Assembly (NCBI GenBank): GCA_016934535.1
Contig: JAFGSQ010000032.1
Span: forward strand, 1 to 9,171
DNA length: 9,171 nt
Origin: a candidate division WOR-3 bacterium
GTDB lineage: Bacteria > SDB-A
Direction of reading: 5' to 3'
Part shown: positions 1-6,494 of the stretch, in pieces
Layout of the letters: the number at the start of each line of letters is the position of its first letter
Numbering within the stretch: position 1 is the first letter of the stretch
Translations under genes and position numbers: made by a program
The notes under the pieces: model-generated
Databases searched by the model: none
What the model was told of the DNA's origin: nothing
Seen by the model: only the letters and a program-made list of their open reading frames with translations

Positions 1-97
1 CTGCAAATTTTATAACTTCGTGCAGTTCTCTTATTTGCTTTGGTAAATATGAGAGCCTTCGTGGTAAAAATTGTATTATTTCTTAAATTCAAAAACG

Positions 98-1537
98 TCA
101 ATCCAACCAAAAAAAATATTTCGCATCAAACGGTTCGCCTGTAGCGTTGAATAAAATGTCCCTGAAAGAAACTTCGTTTCCCATGGCGTAGACCTTTTCT
201 TTCATAAATCCAAATACCTCTGGTCTTAGATAACTGCCGAATTTCTTGTATATGCAAGAAGCCAACTGGTTTGAAATTACGTGGCCGACGAGGTAAGAAT
301 AACCGTAAAATGGATATCTCGCAGTTCCCATTATGGAATCACCCCAATTTCTCCTTCCCTCAATACCCGTCCAGTCTTTTATCAAATTTTCGTAATAATC
401 GTCTGCCTCATCAACGGTTAAATCCTTTGAATGAAGTTCGAGTTCGAACAAAGTGCTTATCACATTGCCTAAAAAAACGTTGTAGTTATTGCTGAATACT
501 TTTTTAGACATAATATCAATGTCGCCTGAATCTTTTACACTTTGGCCAAGACTCTCTTTTAAAACGAGCAATTTATCTACAATGCCTGCCATTGCTTCGC
601 AAAAATGACCGGGCATTTCCTTGAAAATAAAATCCTTGGCCTCGATGTTTGAATGGTGAAGAGCATGACCGAATTCATGAAAAATGCAATACAAATAATC
701 GGAAAGACTTTTGTCGGTGTTTATGAATACCCTGACATCATTAGGCACAGACACGTCAATACATTCGGTCGTTTCATGATGAGCGGATCCCTCTTCTGTC
801 TCGAAGATTTGAATATTTTTATAAGAAGAGTCTATACCCCAATGACTTAAAAATCCGTTCAGCAAATCTTTTCCTTTTTCTCTGCAAAAGTATTTGCTCA
901 TTACCGAGTTGTTTTCATTGAACTTTTTTTGAACATTGTTTTCGGCAATGTCTTTGCGCGTTCTCTTTATTATTTCGTCTTTCAGAGAATCAAACATATC
1001 TCTCAATTCTTTTTCAGTCATGTCTTTGTCGCTGAAATATAGATCGGAATACGATGAATATCCCTCCTGCACCGAGAGAATGTTCCTCCTTTTTGCTAAC
1101 CCTAAAATGTTCTGTTTAAATTTTTCGAAAAATTTGTACAAAACACTTCTGTAGTATTTGACTTCTTCTTCGTTTTCGCCGGAGTAAATCTTGTGTTGGA
1201 GTTCCATGAAACCGAATTTCTTACTCTCTATTTCGATTGCGCCCGAAAGCATCATATTTGAAGCGGTTTCGTATATAGCTGATAATTCGGGGTCTGATTC
1301 GAGACGTTTTTTAGCGAAATATACGTTTAGCAGAGACCACTTGCGTTTATCTATTTCGTCGGCGGCGTTTTTTAAACCAGATTTAATAAAACAGTCAATA
1401 TTTTTGTCGAAGAAAAAATCCCTGTATTTGTTATCCTTTCCGAGAGGTTCGTTTTTCGACAAATGCCGCCAGTAATTCAATTTGGTTTCAGTGTGAATTC
1501 TTTCGAGTTCGCTGTTTATGTATTGATAGGTGATCAT
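98..1537 (-). CDS. M3-family zinc metallopeptidase (oligoendopeptidase F-like)
   Basis: A 479-residue protein with the zinc-binding motif HEFGH at residues 287-291; H287 and H291 would bind zinc and E288 would be the catalytic base. E314, in the segment MPGHFCEAMAG, is the likely third zinc ligand. A C-terminal stretch YPFYGYSYLVGHVISNQLAS (408-427) resembles the helix that closes the active site in oligoendopeptidase F proteins. There is no signal peptide, so it is probably cytoplasmic and cleaves short peptides. It is shorter than typical PepF (around 600 residues), the difference being mainly N-terminal. The start is well supported: AGGAGG lies at 1545-1550, seven bases upstream of the ATG. 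It ends with a normal UGA stop and a second in-frame UGA follows almost at once, so no readthrough is suggested. The gene appears to stand alone. The family call is firm; the substrate is unknown. Confidence 0.9.
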   Translation of the reverse strand: MITYQYINSELERIHTETKLNYWRHLSKNEPLGKDNKYRDFFFDKNIDCFIKSGLKNAADEIDKRKWSLLNVYFAKKRLESDPELSAIYETASNMMLSGAIEIESKKFGFMELQHKIYSGENEEEVKYYRSVLYKFFEKFKQNILGLAKRRNILSVQEGYSSYSDLYFSDKDMTEKELRDMFDSLKDEIIKRTRKDIAENNVQKKFNENNSVMSKYFCREKGKDLLNGFLSHWGIDSSYKNIQIFETEEGSAHHETTECIDVSVPNDVRVFINTDKSLSDYLYCIFHEFGHALHHSNIEAKDFIFKEMPGHFCEAMAGIVDKLLVLKESLGQSVKDSGDIDIMSKKVFSNNYNVFLGNVISTLFELELHSKDLTVDEADDYYENLIKDWTGIEGRRNWGDSIMGTARYPFYGYSYLVGHVISNQLASCIYKKFGSYLRPEVFGFMKEKVYAMGNEVSFRDILFNATGEPFDAKYFFWLD

Positions 1538-1727
1538 TTATTTTCCTCCTCAATATAAATTTTCAATGCGGCTAGATTTAAGGCATTAAGCTCAAAACAT
1601 AATGCACTAATTGTTTTTTCTTTTTTACCGGGAAAATATATAATCAGGTATCTACAAATTCATAATTGAAATTATATGGCATTTTAGGAATATTTCAATG
1701 ATTATTCGCGGAAACTTGATCAAAGCA
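1538..1727. other. Intergenic gap between the acetyltransferase and M3 peptidase genes
   Basis: About 190 AT-rich bases with no convincing reading frame, RNA gene or terminator. It must hold the promoter of the M3 peptidase gene unless that gene is read through from the acetyltransferase gene. No -35/-10 pair stands out clearly on the minus strand. Confidence 0.5.
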
Positions 1728-2192
1728 CTATATAGTCTTACGCATTTTATAGTGTTTTTTGTCTCTTTGGCCGGATATTTTAAATCCGGATTTTTCGTAA
1801 AATTTTATTGCGCAGGTATTCTTTTTTGAAACATCCAGTATAATTTCATTACAGCCCTGTCCTTTTAAGATATCGACCACATAGTCCATCAGATTCCGGC
1901 CCTGACCCATGCCTCTTTTACTTTCAATAATATAATCGAAACAAAGACAGCCGATCTCTTTATGCTTTTCCAATGGAAAACAAAAGACAAATCCGATTTT
2001 TTCCGTTTCTTCGAGCATGACAGAAGCAAAGACAGGGTTTTTCTCCTGGATTTTAGATATTCCTGCTATCAATGATTCTCCGTCTTTTAAAGGATCATCA
2101 GGCAATTCGCCGGTCAAACTCTTCGTGTCATAAAGAGCATTAATGACAAAATCTCTGTCCATACTGACGTCAAAGGGTCGAAACGTATTCAT
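1728..2192 (-). CDS. GNAT-family N-acetyltransferase
   Basis: A 154-residue protein with the GNAT fold. The acetyl-CoA pyrophosphate-binding loop (motif A) is ESKRGMGQGRNL at residues 90-101, fitting R/QxxGxG/A, and follows a beta strand (residues 80-89). Motif B, NTCAIKFYEKSGF at 125-137, is the usual asparagine-to-FYEKxGF signature. It should transfer an acetyl group from acetyl-CoA to an amine; the acceptor cannot be read from the sequence. It is cytoplasmic. The purine-rich AGAGGA at 2205-2210 is about 12 bases from the ATG, a longer spacing than usual, so initiation may be modest. It is transcribed divergently from the secreted repeat protein, sharing a gap of about 115 bases, and points toward the M3 peptidase gene 190 bases downstream. 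It ends with TAG. Confidence 0.88.
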   Translation of the reverse strand: MNTFRPFDVSMDRDFVINALYDTKSLTGELPDDPLKDGESLIAGISKIQEKNPVFASVMLEETEKIGFVFCFPLEKHKEIGCLCFDYIIESKRGMGQGRNLMDYVVDILKGQGCNEIILDVSKKNTCAIKFYEKSGFKISGQRDKKHYKMRKTI

Positions 2193-2295
2193 GCTTATGA
2201 TACATCCTCTGTTTAATTACAAAACTTATATTATCATTTTCAAATCCCGGATTTAAGAATAAAATCAAGTTTCCGGATAGTCGTTATAAATGTTT

Positions 2296-2302
2296 AAAGG
2301 AG
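2296..2302 (+). promoter_or_regulatory. Ribosome binding site fixing the start of the YD-type repeat protein
   Basis: AAAGGAG with a five-base spacer to the ATG at 2308. An in-frame ATG at 2290 lies upstream of this site and would use it as coding sequence, so 2308 is the more likely start. It also places the hydrophobic signal peptide directly at the N terminus. Confidence 0.8.
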
Positions 2303-2307
2303 AAAAT

Positions 2308-3045
2308 ATGAGAATATTTTTATTTGTGCTGACGACGGCGGCGATTGCTATGAATTTATTTTCATCCGACACGCAGATCGCAGAGATAATTGAAACTCAT
2401 TATTCTGTAGCGATCTCAGGCGGGGATTTTGTCAAAAACTCAATCATGTATTCTTTTCAAAACTTCTACGATTCATCGGGCAACAAAGTTCTCGATGTAA
2501 GATTCGATTCGCTCGGCGTCGAAATAAAAAGATACGTCTACGAGTACGACGAATCAGGCAACAGGACCGAACAGAATCAGTTCATACCGGAAGGCCTTCT
2601 CGTGCGAAAAATAGTTTACACTTACGACGACGCAGGAATGCTGACCGAAGACAACAGTTACGACTCTCTCGGCAACCACGAAAAAAGATACACCTATATT
2701 TATGATGCCAAAGGCCTTCTCGTAGAAGACAGAAGCTATTCAAATTCAGGGCAATTATTAAAAAAGCATGTTTATTATTACGACGAAGAAGGATCGAAAA
2801 CCAGTTGTGAAATTTCCGATTCGATTGGATCACTCGTGGTAACCATCGAGTATTCATTTTATACAGTAAATGAAAATACGATTTACACTGAAGAACGATA
2901 CATCGATTCTGAAGGTGTTATAATTCAAACAGTAGATTTTGATTTTGAATACGACGAACACGGAAGATGGACTGTTAAAAAGGTATACATAGATGAAGAC
3001 GTCGTAGAAATCATCGAACGGCAATACATTCCTGCCGCGAGATAA
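2308..3045 (+). CDS. Secreted YD-type (RHS-like) repeat protein
   Basis: A 245-residue protein counted from the ATG at 2308. Residues 1-20 (MRIFLFVLTTAAIAMNLFSS) form a signal peptide, so it is exported. The rest is mostly tandem repeats of about 26 residues with the pattern Y-x-Y-x-Y-D-x-x-G followed by an acidic or polar stretch and S-x-G. Four clear copies lie at about 76-101, 102-127, 128-153 and 154-179, with degenerate copies on either side. This resembles the YD repeats of RHS/Tc toxins and of short secreted proteins, which form a rolled beta sheet. There is no toxin domain, RHS core motif or sorting domain, so it is not a full RHS toxin. A surface or carbohydrate-binding role is possible but unproven. 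Selenoprotein A follows after 61 bases with its own candidate promoter. Confidence 0.75.
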   Translation: MRIFLFVLTTAAIAMNLFSSDTQIAEIIETHYSVAISGGDFVKNSIMYSFQNFYDSSGNKVLDVRFDSLGVEIKRYVYEYDESGNRTEQNQFIPEGLLVRKIVYTYDDAGMLTEDNSYDSLGNHEKRYTYIYDAKGLLVEDRSYSNSGQLLKKHVYYYDEEGSKTSCEISDSIGSLVVTIEYSFYTVNENTIYTEERYIDSEGVIIQTVDFDFEYDEHGRWTVKKVYIDEDVVEIIERQYIPAAR

Positions 3046-3050
3046 ACTGT

Positions 3051-3079
3051 TTGACCTTTGTTATATGATGAATTAGTAT
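3051..3079 (+). promoter_or_regulatory. Candidate sigma-70-type promoter of selenoprotein A
   Basis: TTGACC at 3051-3056 (five of six matches to TTGACA), a 17-base spacer, and TAGTAT at 3074-3079 (four of six matches to TATAAT). It lies just after the stop of the repeat-protein gene and about 27 bases before the selenoprotein start. The position and spacing are right, but this is judged by eye only. Confidence 0.45.
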
Positions 3080-3106
3080 TTTTTAACCTTTAAAAGTGAG
3101 GTACTG

Positions 3107-4141
3107 ATGAAATTTGCCCTCGCTCTCCTTTTAGCCGTTTCTCTGTCCGGATCGTTGTTCGGAGCCCAGAGAATGGCGGTCCTCGAAGAATTCACAAGTC
3201 ACACCTGACCTTCGTGCGCAAACGCCAGCCGTGAGCTGGATTCTCTTGCAGTTCAATACGCAGACTGCACTGCCGTCATCGCCTATTACATAAGCAACGG
3301 TTTACCATATTATTCGGCTGAAGGCAGGCAGAGGTTGAATTTTTACCCTCCGCCTTACTGGTATAACGGTTCGTTTGTTTACGCGACACCCTGGCTTTGG
3401 TTGGACGGAAACAAGGACCCCGGATACAGTTACTCTGGCTGGGAGACTTATTTGACAAACAGGCTGTCAGTCCCTTCCCAGCTCGATATAGACATGTACG
3501 CCGAATTCAACTCCCAAACGAACGCGGGATTCGTCGACATCTGGGTCTACAACGAAGGAGCGGACACACTCGTTAGAAAGCTAGTCTGCGTCCTCACTGA
3601 GTCGGGTCTTTATTATGTCGCGTCTAACGGCCTTCAGTGGCACGACCATGTGTGCAGGGATATGATACCGGACCAAAACGGGACGCAAATCACCCTTTAT
3701 CCCGGCGACACTACTTATGTCCACCTCGACTTCACCTTCGATCCGACTTGGGTGGCAGCAAACTGCGAAGTTTTGTGCCTGGTTCAGCACGATTCCCTGA
3801 CCGCCGACAGCATAAAGGACATCATGCAGGGAGGAAAAACTTCATTGGTTGCAAACGCTGTTGAAGAACAGCCCGTATCACTTCCCCGGGAATTCAAATT
3901 TTCAGTCTGTTATACAAACGATATCACCGTCGAATACGCCCTTCCGTTTGCCTCCCGTGTAAAATATGAAATAGTTGACGTATCAGGCAGAGTTCTTCAA
4001 ACGCGCAATCTCGGCGTCCAGAATGCGGGACAGAACTTTTTGAGAATAAACAGATCGGAAATCAATTGCTCTTCAGGGGCGGCTTTCCTGATAATGAAGA
4101 TAGACGACACCGAATACACTGAAAAACTTATTTTCTTTTAA
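3107..4141 (+). CDS. Exported Omp28-like thioredoxin-fold selenoprotein (in-frame UGA = Sec34)
   Basis: Read through the UGA at 3206-3208, the gene encodes 344 residues. GAGG at 3098-3101 supports the ATG at 3107. Residues 1-20 are a signal peptide, probably cleaved after LFGA. Next comes a beta strand MAVLEEFTSHT, then U34-P-S-C37 where thioredoxin folds carry CxxC. ATPW with P95 is the likely cis-proline, followed by LWLDG, as in Omp28 proteins. Residues 180-240 match the second half of that family (HDHVCRDMIPDQNGT; later W-x-A-x-N-C-E-V-L-C-L-V-Q). From about 250 to 344 lies a FlgD/T9SS-type C-terminal domain (EYALP, VDVSGRV), so the protein may be surface-sorted. Stopping at the UGA would leave 33 residues. 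The first start codon after it, TTG 3335, has no ribosome site and would remove the signal peptide and active site. The likely role is extracytoplasmic thiol redox chemistry. A pseudogene is the main alternative, but the intact frame and the hairpin argue against it. Confidence 0.85.
3206..3239 (+). promoter_or_regulatory. Bacterial-type SECIS element of selenoprotein A
   Basis: Downstream of the UGA, CCAGC (3225-3229) pairs perfectly with GCTGG (3235-3239) around the five-base loop CGTGA. The loop starts 21 bases after the UGA and has G as its second base, followed by U. This fits the published general bacterial SECIS model as I recall it: a short stem, a small apical loop with a G among its first two bases, and a distance of roughly 16-37 bases from the UGA. 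The bulged U that SelB contacts in E. coli fdhF is not obvious. The element lies inside the coding sequence, as in other bacteria. Confidence 0.75.
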
Positions 4142-4148
4142 TAGGCTC

Positions 4149-4186
4149 AACCGCGGATTTTCCGCTGAAAATCCGCGGTTTTCTTG
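4149..4186 (+). terminator. Rho-independent terminator of selenoprotein A
   Basis: A perfect 13-bp inverted repeat, AACCGCGGATTTT (4149-4161) and its complement (4168-4180), encloses the six-base loop CCGCTG. The run TTTTCTT follows on the plus strand. It begins eight bases after the selenoprotein stop. The minus strand has no matching U-run, so it mainly serves the plus-strand gene. Because it also lies just beyond the 3' end of the RAYT gene, a REP-like role cannot be excluded. Confidence 0.85.
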
Positions 4187-4233
4187 GTAAACAATATATT
4201 TCATAATCCCAAAGATTCTCAGCGCGAACAGCG

Positions 4234-5160
4234 TCAGAGAGGTCTGTTGAGGCTCCTCAGGCATTTTGCGAAAACATCGTCTCTTATTTTTCTTTCGAGA
4301 TGAGGAATGTTTCGCGGGACCCGGTTCAGATATTGAGCGATGTCTTTTCTTTTACTTGCAGTAAAATGAAGCGCGAGCCTGACGAAAAGAGCGCGGGCTC
4401 CGACAATTTCATTTCTGCGTTTGATTCCTTTTAAATCAAATACCGGAATGCCGGTTATCTTTTCTGTCATTTCGGCGACTTCGTCGAGAGTTTTGGTTTT
4501 TTCGGTCTGGATCACTATATTTCTGCCTTGTGTCCTTTTGACCTGTTCAATGAACTCTTCATTTCCAAGTATATTTCCGTCCGTCGATATATCTAATGAG
4601 AATTTATTTTCTTTGACCGCTGATTCCAAAATGTATTCGTTGTATTTTTTTATCGCGGCTTCAGGATCCGGATCGAACCTCGGCAATACTTTGTCTTTGT
4701 CAACGAGGCCGCTTTTTTCGGCGCTGATATAGGTTTTGTGAGAACTCCATTCATACAGAGAAGGATCTTGAACGGCGCCTGTCAACAAGCATTTCAAATG
4801 TATATAACTGATGAGAGAGAGCAATAACGACTCTTTGTCGCAAAGCACGGCTTTGTACCTGCCTTGAAACAGGTGTCCTTCTGTGTCGTGCTGTTTGTTG
4901 AACCATTGAGTATAAGACTGCATCAATCCCTGCATAATCCTCGATAGCGGAACCAAATCGGTTTCTATAAGCAAATGAAAGTGATTTTCGAAAAGGGAGT
5001 AAGCATAAACGGCAAAGTTGTATTTTTCCTTGTAATCTTTCAGCTTTGACAAAAACTTTCTTTTGTCCTCATCGTTAAGGAAAACAGGCGATCCGTGATT
5101 GCCCCTCGCCTTGACGTGATAAAGGGCTCCCGGGAATTCAATTCTTCTTTTTCTTGACAT
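4234..5160 (-). CDS. REP-associated tyrosine transposase (RAYT; IS200/Y1 family)
   Basis: A 308-residue single-strand DNA nuclease of the Y1 HUH superfamily. The N-terminal domain opens with RRIEFPGALYHVKARGNHG (5-23), has the HUH motif H60-F-H62 in ENHFHLLIETD, and carries Y83 in MQSYTQWFN as the likely nucleophile. GHLFQGRYKA (95-104) is a typical family signature. The C-terminal part (about 224-292, ending ASKRKDIAQYLNRVPRNIPHLERKI) resembles the DnaA-like helix-turn-helix found in a subgroup of these proteins. Such proteins nick and join REP palindromes and are usually single-copy chromosomal genes rather than active insertion sequences. No flanking IS ends are visible, and the only strong palindrome nearby is the terminator hairpin at 4149-4180. 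It looks intact. The ATG has no clear ribosome binding site. It ends with an ordinary UGA stop. Confidence 0.88.
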   Translation of the reverse strand: MSRKRRIEFPGALYHVKARGNHGSPVFLNDEDKRKFLSKLKDYKEKYNFAVYAYSLFENHFHLLIETDLVPLSRIMQGLMQSYTQWFNKQHDTEGHLFQGRYKAVLCDKESLLLSLISYIHLKCLLTGAVQDPSLYEWSSHKTYISAEKSGLVDKDKVLPRFDPDPEAAIKKYNEYILESAVKENKFSLDISTDGNILGNEEFIEQVKRTQGRNIVIQTEKTKTLDEVAEMTEKITGIPVFDLKGIKRRNEIVGARALFVRLALHFTASKRKDIAQYLNRVPRNIPHLERKIRDDVFAKCLRSLNRPL

Positions 5161-5165
5161 ACTAT

Positions 5166-5194
5166 TTTGTATCAGGTCAATTGACTTTAATCAA
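5166..5194 (-). promoter_or_regulatory. Candidate RAYT promoter with an embedded palindrome
   Basis: On the minus strand, TTGATT (5189-5194), a 17-base spacer and TACAAA (5166-5171) precede the RAYT start by only five bases, so the transcript would have almost no leader. The spacer contains the perfect 10-base palindrome GTCAATTGAC (5176-5185), which could be an operator. The box matches are moderate. Confidence 0.3.
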
Positions 5195-5227
5195 GCATTA
5201 TTGCTATTTTTCAGAACGACCCCATGG

Positions 5228-5268
5228 AATGTAAATATTACTTGACAAAATGTAAACAATACTTTACT
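5228..5268 (+). repeat. Tandem operator-like repeats upstream of the XRE regulator
   Basis: Two related 20-base units start at 5228 and 5249, both opening AATGTAAA and containing TACTT. Each holds an 11-bp imperfect palindrome of the form GTA-N5-TAC: GTAAATATTAC (5231-5241) and GTAAACAATAC (5252-5262). Their 21-bp spacing is two helical turns, so two repressor dimers could bind the same face. They surround the -35 box of the regulator's promoter, which suggests autorepression. Confidence 0.6.
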
Positions 5269-5270
5269 AA
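5242..5270 (+). promoter_or_regulatory. Promoter of the XRE regulator operon, possibly giving a leaderless mRNA
   Basis: A perfect -35 box TTGACA (5242-5247), a 17-base spacer and TACTAA (5265-5270, four of six) as the -10. Transcription would begin about seven bases later, at or next to the GTG at 5277. No ribosome binding site precedes that codon, which fits a leaderless message. The -35 box sits between the two palindromes of the tandem repeats. Confidence 0.6.
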
Positions 5271-5276
5271 TTGCTT

Positions 5277-5480
5277 GTGAAAAACAAAGTAAAACAGTTC
5301 CGGTTTCAAAAAAATGAAATGACTCAACAGAAACTTGCTGAATTAACCGGCGTGTCGAGGCAGACAATAATAGCAATAGAAAAAGGGGCTTTCAACCCTT
5401 CAGTAAGACTCGCTCTGAAAATAGCAAAAATATTAGAAACCGGCGTCGAGTCGCTTTTCTTTTTGGAAGAAAAAGATTAA
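5277..5480 (+). CDS. Small XRE-family (YozG-like) transcriptional regulator
   Basis: A 67-residue DNA-binding protein consisting of one helix-turn-helix domain. The recognition region TQQKLAELTGVSRQTIIAIE (residues 16-35) followed by KGAFNPSVRLALKIAKIL is the standard signature of this small cytoplasmic repressor family. The GTG at 5277 is preferred over the TTG at 5271 because family members begin M-K-N-K/R-[IV]-K. The promoter also appears to start transcription about there, and no Shine-Dalgarno site favours either codon. A membrane-protein gene follows after 14 bases. This pairing of a small XRE repressor with a multi-spanning membrane protein is common in bacteria and archaea. The GTA-N5-TAC repeats just upstream are its likely operators. 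Confidence 0.88.
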   Translation: MKNKVKQFRFQKNEMTQQKLAELTGVSRQTIIAIEKGAFNPSVRLALKIAKILETGVESLFFLEEKD

Positions 5481-5494
5481 AAAGTGAGGATAAA

Positions 5495-6175
5495 ATGAAA
5501 ATATCAGAAAGCGTTTTAAGGAACATCTGGCTTATATTCCTCGTCATTTTGCTTTTTTTGGCCAACGCCGTTCCATATTGGGTCTTTGTCGCTTCAGCGT
5601 CCGTTCTTTTTCTTTCCCCTGTTTTGCTGGAATTCAACAGAAAGAGGTTAATAGACGAAAGGCAGATCCAGATAAGCCATTTCTCGAGCCACGTATCTTT
5701 TTACGTTGTTTTGGCTCTTTTGTTCCTTGTAATAAATAGAGAGTACATTTCAAAAGGCGTAAATCCTCCCCCTCAGTTCTATGCGCTGATCGTTGTACCC
5801 TTTGTCTTGAAAATGCTTATAAGTCTGTATCAAAACTACGGCCCGGTTCCGACTGCGCAGTGGACCGGATACTTTTTTTCGTTTTTCTGGCTTCTTTTTG
5901 TAGTTCTTTCTCACGGCTTCAGCGCCGCGACTCTGATAGAGTCCGTTCCATTTGTCGTTATTTTTCTCGTCTCGTTGTTTTCTAAAAAATTTCCTCTTGC
6001 CGGAGGCATCCTTTTCCTTCTTCTGACTGCGGCTTTGCTCGCATTTTTCAGAGGCTGGTGGCGGCTTGACGTCTACGTAAGACTGCTGATGTATTCGCTC
6101 ATTCCGCTTCCGCTTTTTATGAGCGGATGCGGGCTCCTCTATCATTATTTCGCCGGCAGAAAGCATGATGCGTAA
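5495..6175 (+). CDS. Polytopic membrane protein (DUF2178-like), partner of the XRE regulator
   Basis: A 226-residue integral membrane protein with about seven or eight hydrophobic segments, near residues 10-27, 28-46, 66-82, 95-113, 124-147, 150-163, 168-186 and 196-217. After the second segment comes a charged stretch, NRKRLIDERQIQIS (48-61). It resembles the DER-type motif of DUF2178-like proteins that are often encoded beside YozG-type repressors. The function is unknown; no catalytic motif or transporter signature is visible. GAGG at 5486-5489 gives a good ribosome site five bases from the ATG. It is almost certainly co-transcribed with the regulator (14-base gap) and overlaps the next gene by 11 bases. 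Confidence 0.8.
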   Translation: MKISESVLRNIWLIFLVILLFLANAVPYWVFVASASVLFLSPVLLEFNRKRLIDERQIQISHFSSHVSFYVVLALLFLVINREYISKGVNPPPQFYALIVVPFVLKMLISLYQNYGPVPTAQWTGYFFSFFWLLFVVLSHGFSAATLIESVPFVVIFLVSLFSKKFPLAGGILFLLLTAALLAFFRGWWRLDVYVRLLMYSLIPLPLFMSGCGLLYHYFAGRKHDA

Positions 6176-6449
6176 ATTTATTTTTGTAGCAATGATGTTG
6201 TTTTCATATATTTCAGCGAACTCTGCAGGGAGAGATCAGGTTGATCTGTCAGTTGTTTTCAGCGGACACGTACTCGTTGGAACAGGTTACACGCGCTTTT
6301 TCGACGAAAGAAATGCGCTTCACGCAACGGCGTATCTGATACCTGCAAACGGAATGCCAATGGCTTTTGACGTCGGATACTTGCGGTTTACTGTGGGTGT
6401 CGTTATTTCTAAACAGATCGAGCCCGTTGATAATTCCGACCGGAATTAA
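6165..6449 (+). CDS. Small exported protein, function unknown
   Basis: A 94-residue protein (93 if the ATG at 6168 is used; two ATGs are adjacent). The N terminus, MMRKFIFVAMMLFSYISANS, looks like a signal peptide with cleavage around ANSAG. The mature part has alternating aromatic and hydrophobic strands with glycines (GTGYTRFF, HATAYLIPANGMPMAFDVGY, FTVGVVIS), suggesting a small beta-barrel or outer-membrane-type fold or a fragment of one. I do not recognise the family. It overlaps the membrane-protein gene by 11 bases in another frame and has no strong ribosome site, so translation is probably coupled. It is the last gene of the XRE unit. Confidence 0.65.
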   Translation: MMRKFIFVAMMLFSYISANSAGRDQVDLSVVFSGHVLVGTGYTRFFDERNALHATAYLIPANGMPMAFDVGYLRFTVGVVISKQIEPVDNSDRN

Positions 6450-6479
6450 ACTAAATTACGGAAGAAGATTTTAGTTTTT
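6431..6479. terminator. Two weak hairpins between convergent genes
   Basis: The first is TAATTCCG (6431-6438) pairing with CGGAATTA (6441-6448) around a two-base loop, and it overlaps the end of the small-protein gene. The second is AAACTAAA (6448-6455) pairing with TTTAGTTT (6470-6477), followed by more Ts. They share base 6448 and could serve as a weak terminator for the XRE unit and the oppositely oriented NTF2-fold gene. The pairing is short and partly AT-only. Confidence 0.35.
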
Positions 6480-6494
6480 ATCCACAATAAAACT

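Noticed and set aside
1-97. Possible start of another minus-strand gene downstream of the M3 peptidase
   Set aside because: Two minus-strand frames are open across this short stretch and one reads plausibly like protein, but it has no start codon. The other begins at a TTG without a ribosome site. Ninety-seven bases are too few to decide.
3335-4141. A separate gene starting at TTG 3335
   Set aside because: It has no ribosome binding site and would begin in the middle of a thioredoxin fold, without the signal peptide or active site. It is the downstream part of the selenoprotein that begins at 3107.
4142-5240. An insertion sequence around the transposase gene
   Set aside because: No terminal inverted repeats, target-site duplication or subterminal IS200-type hairpins are seen at both ends. 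The protein type (RAYT) is normally a resident single-copy gene.
5750-6166. A 138-residue minus-strand reading frame opposite the membrane protein
   Set aside because: It is a highly charged Lys/Arg/Glu-rich product, as expected from the complement of hydrophobic membrane-segment codons, and has no family resemblance.
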